A stretch of 5,026 nt of DNA from Comamonas sp. (GTDB lineage Bacteria > Pseudomonadota > Gammaproteobacteria > Burkholderiales > Burkholderiaceae_C): assembly GCA_018384835.1 (NCBI GenBank), contig JAHAYB010000423.1:1-5026 (forward strand). The letters run 5' to 3'. The position numbers were made by a program, and so were the translations under genes. This document shows positions 1 to 5,026 of this stretch, one piece after another. The notes under the pieces were generated by a model. It did not search any database. It had not been told where the DNA came from and saw nothing but the letters and a program-made list of their open reading frames with translations. Within the stretch, counting starts at the first letter, position 1; every line of letters starts with the position of its first letter.

Positions 1-264
1 CTAGCCAGCTTTGGCCTGCAACCACATGACCAATCCGAAACCTGGCGCTTAGAGCAGCAAGTCCCCGGGGGGGGGGGCTGGGGGGGGGGTGGGGGGAGGC
101 TCTTCATCATGCTGACTAGGGCTGGAGAGGGGCGCTGCTTGCTCGGGTGCTCGGGTGCTAGTTGGTGGAGGGGGAGTCGCTAACCAGATGGCTTGGGGGT
201 GGACTTGCTGCTCTAAGCGCCAGGTTTCGGATTGGTCATGTGGTTGCAGGCCAAAGCTGGCTAG
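1..264. repeat. Perfect 64-bp inverted repeat (arms 1-64 and 201-264) at the window edge
   Basis: Bases 1-64 are the exact reverse complement of 201-264, with a 136-nt spacer (65-200). Pairing breaks at 65/200. The right arm is genuine coding sequence of the minus-strand membrane protein (residues 25-45). The left arm encodes the same residues on the plus strand, in frame from base 1, and then runs into a poly-G tract. The left arm starts at base 1, so its true outer limit is unknown. Perfect identity, position at the very edge, and a junction in a homopolymer all fit a fold-back (snap-back) chimera at a contig end. A real recent inverted duplication cannot be excluded from sequence alone. 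Confidence 0.95.
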
Positions 265-336
265 CCCGCCCTGGTACCAAGCAAAGTAGCCAATATTGGC
301 CAGTGCCAGTAGAACAATCACTATGCGCAGCATCAT
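49..336 (-). CDS. Membrane-anchored proline-rich protein, SPOR-protein-like N-terminus; 3' part lost
   Basis: Probable inner-membrane protein with one N-terminal membrane segment (about residues 3-20, Leu/Ile/Val/Ala-rich, ending near YFAWYQ) and a Pro/Thr/Ser-rich periplasmic stretch (about 50-90, with PPP runs). The start, with 'LANIGYFAWYQGGL' then 'QSETWRLEQQ', resembles SPOR-domain proteins usually encoded after birA in Comamonadaceae; those bind septal peptidoglycan. That identity comes from family memory and context, because no SPOR domain is visible here. Two tandem ATGs exist (336 and 333). GAGGG at 343-339 sits 5 nt before the second, and AAGGG at 350-346 sits 9 nt before the first, so either could be used. 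It lies 35 bp after birA and is probably cotranscribed. The stop at 51-49 and residues 91-95 (GDLLL) come from the inverted left arm, so this C-terminus is not the native one. Treat it as a partial gene whose real end lies outside the window. Confidence 0.7.
   Translation of the reverse strand: MMLRIVIVLLALANIGYFAWYQGGLASFGLQPHDQSETWRLEQQVHPQAIWLATPPPPTSTRAPEQAAPLSSPSQHDEEPPPTPPPAPPPGDLLL
63..99. repeat. Interrupted poly-G tract (poly-C on the coding strand)
   Basis: CCCC (63-66) is followed by G11 (67-77), CT, G10 (80-89), T, G6 (91-96), A, GG. On the minus strand this encodes the Pro-rich PPPTPPPAPPPG stretch of the membrane protein. The plus strand has at least four G-runs and could form a G-quadruplex. 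Such tracts are prone to slippage and to sequencing error, and the fold-back junction lies at its left edge, so the run lengths here should not be trusted. Confidence 0.85.
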
Positions 337-338
337 CG

Positions 339-350
339 CCCTCAGCCCTT
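339..350 (-). promoter_or_regulatory. Ribosome-binding region of the SPOR-like gene
   Basis: Read on the minus strand, AAGGG (350-346) and GAGGG (343-339) lie in a purine-rich stretch just after the birA stop. GAGGG is only 2 nt from the first ATG but 5 nt from the second; AAGGG is 9 nt from the first. This leaves the start ambiguous by one codon. Confidence 0.6.
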
Positions 351-371
351 TTCTCTTTCTCGTCTTTTGTC

Positions 372-1358
372 TTAGTGCTGTGCTGATATGGGGGCAGGCA
401 ACGCCATGCCCTGCGGGCGCACGCTGACTTCGTTGCTATACACGGCGTGCAGGTGGCCGTCTTCGGCCTCTAGCAGTAAAGCGCCTTCGGCATCCACCCC
501 GCGCCCCGTGCCGCGCAGGCCGCAACTGGTGTGCAGGGGCTGGTCAAGCAGTACATCTACCTGGGCAAATTCGGCTGCAAAGGGGGCAAAGCCGGTTTGT
601 GCAAAGCGCAGCACCTGGCGCAGCAGCGCCGGGGCAATGCACGATAAGGCAGTCTGCGCCGTCCAGCGCCCGTCCAAGTCTTGCAGGCAGGCGGCGGGGG
701 TGCTCCAGGCTGGGGCATCTGGCTGTGGTGTGGGCGGGCGCACGTTCAAGCCGATGCCAATTACCACATAGCGCTGGCCGGAACCCGCCGAACCCGTCGA
801 ACCCGTCCAAGAGCCGTGCCCTGAGTCTGTCCAAGGGCTGTGCCCTGAGCCTGTCCAAGGGCTGTGCCCTGAGCCTGTCGAAGGGCGATGGCCGGGGCTA
901 CTGGCCTGGGGCAGGTTGGCGGTTTCAATCAAAATGCCGCCCAGCTTGCGCCCGTTGTACAGCCACAAATCGTTCGGCCATTTCAAACCCAGGCGGCGCT
1001 CTGGGGTGGCGATGGCCGCGCTGTCCGGCTGCACGGCTTGGGCGACTGCCAAACCGATGGCCAAAGACAGCCCCGCCCATTGCTGGGGCGCAAGCGGCAA
1101 GCCCAAAGAAAACATCAGGCTATCGCCCGGCGCATTGCTCCAGGGGCGACCCATGCGGCCACGCCCTGCTGTTTGGCGCTCGGCCACCATCAGCACGGGG
1201 CTGGTGCTGCCAGCGCGGGCGCGGCGCATGAGTTCGGTGTTGGTGGAGTCAATCTCGCGCAGCACTTCCACGCTTAGGCCGGGCAGCAAAGGCTCTAGCG
1301 TCAGCCATAGGTCTTCACTGAGCCAGTGCATCATTTGGGGGGTGGGGGCGGCAGTCAT
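372..1358 (-). CDS. birA: Biotin--[acetyl-CoA-carboxylase] ligase, monofunctional, with repeat-derived insert
   Basis: Cytoplasmic enzyme that makes biotinoyl-5'-AMP from biotin and ATP and transfers biotin to the carrier-protein lysine of acetyl-CoA carboxylase. Visible motifs: DSTN (37-40), the biotinoyl-AMP loop QTAGRGRMGRPW (62-73), LKWPNDLW (125-132), RKLGGILIE (137-145, K138 matching the adenylate-contacting Lys of E. coli BirA) and VIGIGLNV (199-206). The C-terminal SH3-like domain is at about 278-315 (GTGRGVDAEGALLLE ... YSNEVSVRP). There is no N-terminal winged HTH, so it should not repress a biotin operon. The ATG directly abuts the upstream SET stop, with GAGGA at 1373-1369 ten nt before it, which suggests translational coupling. 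The oddity is about 44 residues (151-194, Gly/Ser/Thr/Pro/His/Trp) between ETANLPQ and RYVVIGIG, where relatives have a short surface loop. All core motifs are intact, so it is probably active. Confidence 0.95.
   Translation of the reverse strand: MTAAPTPQMMHWLSEDLWLTLEPLLPGLSVEVLREIDSTNTELMRRARAGSTSPVLMVAERQTAGRGRMGRPWSNAPGDSLMFSLGLPLAPQQWAGLSLAIGLAVAQAVQPDSAAIATPERRLGLKWPNDLWLYNGRKLGGILIETANLPQASSPGHRPSTGSGHSPWTGSGHSPWTDSGHGSWTGSTGSAGSGQRYVVIGIGLNVRPPTPQPDAPAWSTPAACLQDLDGRWTAQTALSCIAPALLRQVLRFAQTGFAPFAAEFAQVDVLLDQPLHTSCGLRGTGRGVDAEGALLLEAEDGHLHAVYSNEVSVRPQGMALPAPISAQH
781..888. repeat. Palindromic tandem repeat inside birA: three 24-bp units plus three 9-bp units
   Basis: Three tandem 24-bp units lie at 817-840, 841-864 and 865-888. 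Each contains a GCCCT...AGGGC palindrome (818-838, 842-862, 866-886) and they differ at only a few bases. Unit 3 has the CTGTCGAAGGGC form; units 1 and 2 have CTGTCCAAGGGC, and unit 1 also has GAGTCTG. Next to them are three 9-bp units (781-789 GAACCCGCC, 790-798 and 799-807 GAACCCGTC). Both periods are multiples of three, so birA stays open and gains 8-residue repeats (PSTGSGHS, PWTGSGHS, PWTDSGHG) and TGS-type triplets. The unit resembles the dispersed GACAGGCTCAG REP-like sequences of many environmental proteobacteria; that link is from memory. Confidence 0.92.
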
Positions 1359-1868
1359 TTACAGAAAATCCTCGGGCGTGGGTGGCCGCCAGCCGCGCTT
1401 GGGGGCCAGCATGGTTCCCCGGCAATTGGCAGCGCCGCAGTAGCAGGCGTATTCGGCCTTGACCTTGGCGGTGTGGCGGCCTTCGAGCATCAGGCCGTAG
1501 TCAAAACTGAGTTCTTCACCTGCATAAATATCGTGCAGCGCGGCGATGAAGATGCGGCCATTGTCTTCTTCCGCCCAGCAGTTGGGGGCGCAGCTATGGT
1601 TAATCCAGCGGGCGCTGTTGCCTTGGTGGCCGCCGTCAATTACCCACTCATCATCAACGTGGAAGTAAAAGGTGTGATTGGGCTGGCTGGGGTCATGCGG
1701 GTGGCGGCGCAGGGCTTCTTCCCAGGAAATACGCTCGCCCAGGTACTCAATAATGCGCACCTGAGCGGGGATGTCTTGCAGGGCGAATACCCCTTTGCCA
1801 TGCACGCCAGAGCGGCGCACTTGAATACGCCGCCCTTGGCGTGCTTGGCCTAAACTGGGGTTTTCCAT
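1359..1868 (-). CDS. SET-domain protein-lysine N-methyltransferase
   Basis: Predicted cytoplasmic, SAM-dependent methyltransferase for protein lysines; the target is unknown. From the chosen start it has 169 residues and is essentially one SET domain plus post-SET. The SAM-binding region GKGVFA is at 24-29, EYLGE at 41-45, RWINHSCAPNC at 87-97 (canonical NHSC 90-93), GEELSFDYG at 117-125 (catalytic-type Tyr at 124), and the post-SET cluster CYCGAANCRGTM at 142-153. C142, C144 and C149 with C97 can form the usual zinc site. The start at 1868 is preferred because GGAG (1878-1875) lies 6 nt upstream. An in-frame ATG at 1937 would add 23 residues but lacks a Shine-Dalgarno and would be translated through the terminator-like hairpin. 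The TAA stop abuts the birA ATG, so the two are probably one operon. SET domains are abundant in eukaryotes but also present in many bacteria, including Chlamydia. Confidence 0.9.
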   Translation of the reverse strand: MENPSLGQARQGRRIQVRRSGVHGKGVFALQDIPAQVRIIEYLGERISWEEALRRHPHDPSQPNHTFYFHVDDEWVIDGGHQGNSARWINHSCAPNCWAEEDNGRIFIAALHDIYAGEELSFDYGLMLEGRHTAKVKAEYACYCGAANCRGTMLAPKRGWRPPTPEDFL

Positions 1869-1874
1869 GACGGA

Positions 1875-1878
1875 CTCC
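1875..1878 (-). promoter_or_regulatory. Shine-Dalgarno GGAG deciding the SET gene start
   Basis: On the minus strand GGAG is followed by TCCGTC and then ATG at 1868-1866. The 6-nt spacing is good and supports this start over the upstream in-frame ATG at 1937, which has no purine-rich site. Confidence 0.75.
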
Positions 1879-1896
1879 AAAAATTCTGCTACCTTG

Positions 1897-1925
1897 AAAA
1901 AAGAAAAAACCCAGCCCCAGGCTGG
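1897..1925 (-). terminator. Intrinsic-terminator-like hairpin in the leader of the SET-birA unit
   Basis: Minus-strand reading: CCAGCC (1925-1920), loop TGG, GGCTGG (1916-1911), G, TTTTTT (1909-1904), C, TTTTTT (1902-1897). This is a 6-bp GC-rich stem with a U-rich tail, typical of rho-independent termination. It points leftward, toward SET, and lies only about 20 nt before the SET Shine-Dalgarno. The plus-strand reading has no U-tract. It could terminate antisense transcripts leaving topB or attenuate the SET-birA operon, or the promoter could lie downstream of it. The hairpin is seen directly; its role is inference. Confidence 0.6.
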
Positions 1926-1935
1926 CAAAACGGCC

Positions 1936-1941
1936 ATTGTA
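1936..1941 (-). promoter_or_regulatory. Possible -10 element (TACAAT) for the SET-birA unit
   Basis: On the minus strand TACAAT matches the sigma-70 -10 consensus at five of six positions. No good -35 is found 16-18 nt upstream. If real, transcription would start near 1929 and the hairpin at 1925-1911 would form the very 5' end of the mRNA. This is a weak call based on one short motif. I found no convincing plus-strand promoter for topB in the same gap. Confidence 0.25.
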
Positions 1942-1986
1942 GAAGCCCGTTTGCGTCCATAACCCCACTAACACCATTCAAACGCC

Positions 1987-4923
1987 ATGAGCAAAACCCT
2001 GGTCATCGCCGAAAAACCCTCAGTCGTGCAAGACATTGTCCGTGCCTTAACCCCCGTTGTTGGCAAGTTTGACAAGCACGATGACTATTTTGAAAACCCG
2101 CAGTACGTGGTCACCAGCGCGGTCGGCCACTTGGTAGAAATCCAAGCGCCCGAAGAATTCGATGTCAAGCGCGGCAAGTGGAGCTTTGCCCACCTGCCCG
2201 TCATCCCGCCGCACTTTGACCTCAAGCCCGTCGATAAAACCAAAAGCCGCCTGGCCGCCGTGGTCAAACAGGCCAAGCGCAAAGATGTCACCCAGCTCAT
2301 CAACGCCTGCGACGCGGGGCGCGAGGGCGAGCTGATTTTTCGGCTGATTGAGCAATACGCCGGGGGCGCGAAAAAAACCCTGGGCAAGCCCATTACCCGC
2401 CTGTGGCTGCAATCCATGACCCCGCAAGCCATTCGCGACGGCTTTAACAACCTGCGCAGCGACGCGCAAATGCAAGGGCTGGCCGATGCCGCCCGCAGCC
2501 GCTCCGAGGCCGATTGGCTGGTGGGCATCAACGGCACGCGGGCAATGACGGCGTTTAACTCGCGTGATGGCGGCTTCTTCCTGACCACCGTGGGGCGGGT
2601 GCAAACGCCCACACTATCGCTAGTGGTAACGCGGGAGGAAAAAATTCGCGCCTTCGTCAGCCGCGATTATTTTGAAATCCACGCCGACTTTGCCGCCCAA
2701 GCTGGCCAATACCTGGGCAAATGGTTTGACCCGCAATTCAAAAAATCTGATGACCCCGAAGCCCGCGCCGACCGCCTGTGGAAGGCCGAAGACGCGCAAG
2801 CCATTGCCGCTGCCGTGCGCGGCAAGCCCGCCACCGTGACCGAAGAATCCAAGCCCAGCACCCAGGCCAGCCCCCTGCTGTTTGACCTGACTAGCCTGCA
2901 ACGCGAGGCCAACGGCAAGTTCGGCTTCTCTGCCAAAACCACGCTGGCACTGGCGCAAGCCCTGTACGAAAAACACAAGGCGCTGACCTACCCACGTACC
3001 GACTCACGCCACTTGCCCGAGGACTACCTGGCCACCACGCGCCAGACCTTTGAGATGCTGGCCGCCTCCCACCAGGCGCATCTGGCACCCTACGCCCGCC
3101 AAGCGCTGGACAGCGACTACATCAAGCCCACACGCCGGGTTTTTGACAACAGCAAGGTCAGCGACCACTTTGCCATCATCCCCACCACGCAAGCGCCCAG
3201 CGGCCTGTCGGAGGCCGAGCAAAAGCTCTACGACCTGGTGGTGCGCCGCTTTATGGCGGTGTTCTTCCCGGTGGCGCAATACCTGGTCACCACCCGCATC
3301 AGCCAGGTAGAGCAGCACCGCTTCAAAACCGAGGGCAAGGTGCTGGTGCAACCCGGCTGGCTGGCCATTTACGGCAAAGAAGCAGCCGCTGAAACCGAAG
3401 ACGGCAAAGCCGATAAAGCCGGTGAAAAAGGCCAGCCCCTGGTCGCCGTGCAACCCGGCGAGCGCCCGCTGACTGCCGATGCCCAGGCCAAACAGCTAGC
3501 CACCAAGCCCCCCGCCCGCTACAGCGAAGCCACCTTGCTAGGCGCAATGGAAAGCGCAGGCAAGCAAGTGGAAGATGAAGAGCTGCGCAGCGCCATGCAG
3601 GAAAAAGGCTTGGGCACACCCGCCACCCGCGCCGCCACCATCGAAGGCTTGATTGCCGAAAAATACATGCTGCGCGAAGGCCGCGAGCTGGTTCCCACGG
3701 CCAAAGCCTTCCAACTGATGACGCTGCTGCGCGGCCTGGAAGTGAACGTGCTGTGCAAACCTGAAATGACGGGCGAATGGGAATACAAGCTGGCGCAGAT
3801 GGAGCGCGGCGAACTCTCCCGCGCTGACTTTATGCGCCAAATTGCCGAAGTCACCGAGCGCATTGTGCGCAAGGCCAAGGAGTACGACCGCGACACTATC
3901 CCCGGCAACTACGCCACCCTGGCCACGCCCTGCCCGCAATGCGGCGGCGTGGTGAAAGAAAATTACCGCCGCTTTGCCTGTGTTGGCCAAGGCAGTAGCG
4001 GCAGTGCCGAGGGCTGTGGCTTCTCCTTCACCAAATCGCCTGCTGGGCGCACCTTTGAAACCCACGAAGCCGAGGCGCTCATCAGCCAGCGCCGCATTGG
4101 GCCGCTGGAAGGCTTTCGCTCTAAGGCGGGCTGGCCTTTTGCCTCAGAACTGGCCATCGTGCGTGACGAGGCCACAGGTGCGTACAAAATGGAATTCGAC
4201 TTTGGGGACGATAAAAAAGGCGACGCTGCCAGCGGCGAAATCGTCAGCTTCACCACCCCGGCGCTGGGCGCTTGCCCCAGTTGCGGCGCACCGGTGTATG
4301 CCCACGGCAGCAATTACGTGTGCAGCAAAGCCGTGCCCACTGCCGAGCAGCCCACGCCCAGTTGCAAGTTCAAGAGCGGCATCGTCATCCTGCAACAAGC
4401 CATTGCGCCCGAGCAAATGCAAAAACTGCTGGCTACGGGCAAGACAGATTTGCTGGATAAATTCATCTCCAACCGCACGCGCCGCGCCTTCAAAGCCCAC
4501 CTGGTATGGGACAAGGCCGCAGGCAAAGTCGGCTTTGAGTTCGAGCAGCGCGAGGGCAAATACCCCAGCAAAACCGGAGCCAAGGCCGCTAGCGCCAGTA
4601 CCAGCGCCGCAAAATCTGCGGCAAAACCCACCGCTCAATCGCTAGCCAAAGCGCCAGCCAAAAAAGCCACGGCACGCAAAGCCCCCGCCGCCAATTACCG
4701 CCCCGATGCGGCCTTAGCCGCCGTTATTGGCGACGCACCCGTAGCGCGTACCGAGGCGCTGAAAAAGCTGTGGGACTACATCAAGGCCAACAACTTGCAA
4801 AACCCACAAGACAAGCGCCAAATCATTGCCGACGACAAATTACGCGCCGTGCTGGGCAAAGACAGCGCAGGTATGTTTGAGTTGACGGGGTTGATTGGCC
4901 CGCACTTGAGCAATGCTGCTTAA
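1987..4923 (+). CDS. topB: DNA topoisomerase III (type IA) with two zinc ribbons and C-terminal SWIB domain
   Basis: Cytoplasmic type IA topoisomerase that cuts one DNA strand through a 5'-phosphotyrosine, relaxing negative supercoils and decatenating replication or recombination intermediates. The 978 residues far exceed E. coli TopB (about 650). Order: TOPRIM (1 to ~150) with TLVIAEKPSV (4-13, E9) and NACDAGREGELIFR (106-119; D109 and E113, with Gly111 where E. coli has Asp); type IA core to ~640 with active-site ALTYPRTDSR (332-340, catalytic Y335, R337). Zinc ribbon 1 uses C649, C652, C665, C677 and is followed by a topoisomerase C-terminal repeat to ~740. Zinc ribbon 2 uses C763, C766, C779, C793 and a second such repeat runs to ~857. 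A Lys/Ala-rich linker (862-904) leads to SWIB (905-974). The start is fixed by the canonical MSKTLVIAEKPS N-terminus, but no Shine-Dalgarno precedes it (upstream bases are C/A-rich). It is divergent from SET-birA, and I see no frameshift. Confidence 0.96.
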   Translation: MSKTLVIAEKPSVVQDIVRALTPVVGKFDKHDDYFENPQYVVTSAVGHLVEIQAPEEFDVKRGKWSFAHLPVIPPHFDLKPVDKTKSRLAAVVKQAKRKDVTQLINACDAGREGELIFRLIEQYAGGAKKTLGKPITRLWLQSMTPQAIRDGFNNLRSDAQMQGLADAARSRSEADWLVGINGTRAMTAFNSRDGGFFLTTVGRVQTPTLSLVVTREEKIRAFVSRDYFEIHADFAAQAGQYLGKWFDPQFKKSDDPEARADRLWKAEDAQAIAAAVRGKPATVTEESKPSTQASPLLFDLTSLQREANGKFGFSAKTTLALAQALYEKHKALTYPRTDSRHLPEDYLATTRQTFEMLAASHQAHLAPYARQALDSDYIKPTRRVFDNSKVSDHFAIIPTTQAPSGLSEAEQKLYDLVVRRFMAVFFPVAQYLVTTRISQVEQHRFKTEGKVLVQPGWLAIYGKEAAAETEDGKADKAGEKGQPLVAVQPGERPLTADAQAKQLATKPPARYSEATLLGAMESAGKQVEDEELRSAMQEKGLGTPATRAATIEGLIAEKYMLREGRELVPTAKAFQLMTLLRGLEVNVLCKPEMTGEWEYKLAQMERGELSRADFMRQIAEVTERIVRKAKEYDRDTIPGNYATLATPCPQCGGVVKENYRRFACVGQGSSGSAEGCGFSFTKSPAGRTFETHEAEALISQRRIGPLEGFRSKAGWPFASELAIVRDEATGAYKMEFDFGDDKKGDAASGEIVSFTTPALGACPSCGAPVYAHGSNYVCSKAVPTAEQPTPSCKFKSGIVILQQAIAPEQMQKLLATGKTDLLDKFISNRTRRAFKAHLVWDKAAGKVGFEFEQREGKYPSKTGAKAASASTSAAKSAAKPTAQSLAKAPAKKATARKAPAANYRPDAALAAVIGDAPVARTEALKKLWDYIKANNLQNPQDKRQIIADDKLRAVLGKDSAGMFELTGLIGPHLSNAA
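4570..4908 (+). other. Lys/Ala-rich tail and SWIB domain region of TopB
   Basis: Residues 862-904 are low-complexity Ala/Lys/Ser/Pro (for example AKKATARKAPAAN), like histone H1-type tails and the tails of small bacterial SWIB proteins. Residues 905-974 match the SWIB pattern: RPDAALAAVIGDAPVARTEA, then LKKLWDYIKANNLQNPQDKR, IIADDKLRAVLG and MFELTGLIGPHL. In eukaryotes SWIB occurs in BAF60-type chromatin remodellers. Chlamydial topoisomerase I carries a C-terminal SWIB, so fusion to a topoisomerase has precedent. The bacterial role is unclear; DNA or protein contact is likely. Confidence 0.88.
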
Positions 4924-4938
4924 TTAAAGCAGGCAAAC

Positions 4939-5013
4939 ACCCTAAAACCCTTGATTTCTTATTTATTTCTCATTTGCAGCACATTGCATTTTTTAGAAGT
5001 TGGGTTTTAGGGT
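4939..5013. repeat. Perfect 12-bp inverted repeat around an AT-rich spacer, downstream of topB
   Basis: ACCCTAAAACCC (4939-4950) and GGGTTTTAGGGT (5002-5013) are exact reverse complements separated by 51 nt of about 25% G+C, far below the flanking gene. It could form a long-loop stem after topB, act as a bidirectional end-of-gene structure, or be terminal repeats of a tiny element. No target-site duplication is seen directly outside (AAC and CGC). The remainder of 4924-5026 shows no gene, and no strong terminator was recognised there. Confidence 0.75.
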
Positions 5014-5026
5014 CGCTGTATATTTT

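Noticed and set aside
162..386. Plus-strand 74-residue frame crossing the SPOR-like gene start and birA end
   Set aside because: It is antisense to the membrane-protein gene, has no Shine-Dalgarno support and no recognisable features.
781..888. CRISPR array
   Set aside because: The repeats are contiguous 24-bp tandem units without unique spacers and lie inside an intact birA coding frame.
599..1853. Plus-strand open frames opposite birA and SET (599-1231, 888-1277, 916-1443, 1326-1853)
   Set aside because: They lie antisense to well-supported genes with conserved motifs, show no recognisable domains, and arise from high-GC codon bias; the ALSLSKG repeats are just the birA repeat array read on the other strand.
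1894..1986. Plus-strand sigma-70 promoter for topB (TTGAAA at 1894, CATAAC at 1959)
   Set aside because: No pair of -35 and -10 boxes at 16-18 nt spacing matches well; the candidates are chance-level.
2047..4638. Minus-strand and +2/+3 open frames within topB (for example 2047-2604, 3538-4065, 3974-4645)
   Set aside because: All are shadows of the conserved TopB reading frame, with no domain signal and no ribosome sites of note.
4971..4994. Hairpin TGCA...TGCA followed by T6 as the topB terminator
   Set aside because: The stem is only 4 bp and AT-containing, too weak to call a rho-independent terminator.

Overview
The window looks like a chromosomal segment of a high-GC betaproteobacterium, most likely Burkholderiales and probably Comamonadaceae. 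This is inferred from gene order and protein style: a BirA without the N-terminal DNA-binding domain, followed by a small one-TM protein resembling the SPOR proteins that follow birA in that family; a SET-domain methyltransferase; a TopB with a SWIB tail; and GCCCT...AGGGC repeats of the 'TTCGACAGGCTCAG' type. No species is claimed.

Layout. Two divergent transcription units leave from an intergenic region of about 118 bp (1869-1986). Leftward on the minus strand run a SET-domain protein-lysine methyltransferase (1868-1359), birA (1358-372; its ATG directly abuts the SET stop codon) and, 35 bp further on, a membrane-anchored proline-rich protein (from 336/333) that is cut off at the left edge. 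Rightward on the plus strand is one large topB gene (1987-4923) for DNA topoisomerase III: TOPRIM/type IA core, two C4 zinc-ribbon modules, a Lys/Ala-rich histone-tail-like linker and a C-terminal SWIB domain. The last ~100 bp are non-coding and AT-rich, with a perfect 12-bp inverted repeat.

Notable structure. (1) Bases 1-64 are a perfect reverse complement of 201-264. This fold-back truncates the SPOR-type gene beside a long poly-G/poly-C tract, and a contig-end assembly or amplification chimera is the likeliest cause. (2) birA carries an in-frame insert of about 40 residues, built from three 24-bp palindrome-bearing repeats and three 9-bp repeats, in a loop between two conserved catalytic-domain motifs. 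(3) A rho-independent-terminator-like hairpin plus U-tract lies in the leader of the SET-birA unit, pointing toward SET. (4) A SET methyltransferase stands head-to-head with a topoisomerase carrying a SWIB domain and a lysine-rich tail, which suggests a testable modification link.

Working together: BirA biotinylates acetyl-CoA carboxylase carrier protein, TopB decatenates and relaxes DNA, and the SET protein probably methylates a lysine on an unknown protein. I see no complete novel defence or mobile system. The unusual points are architectural.
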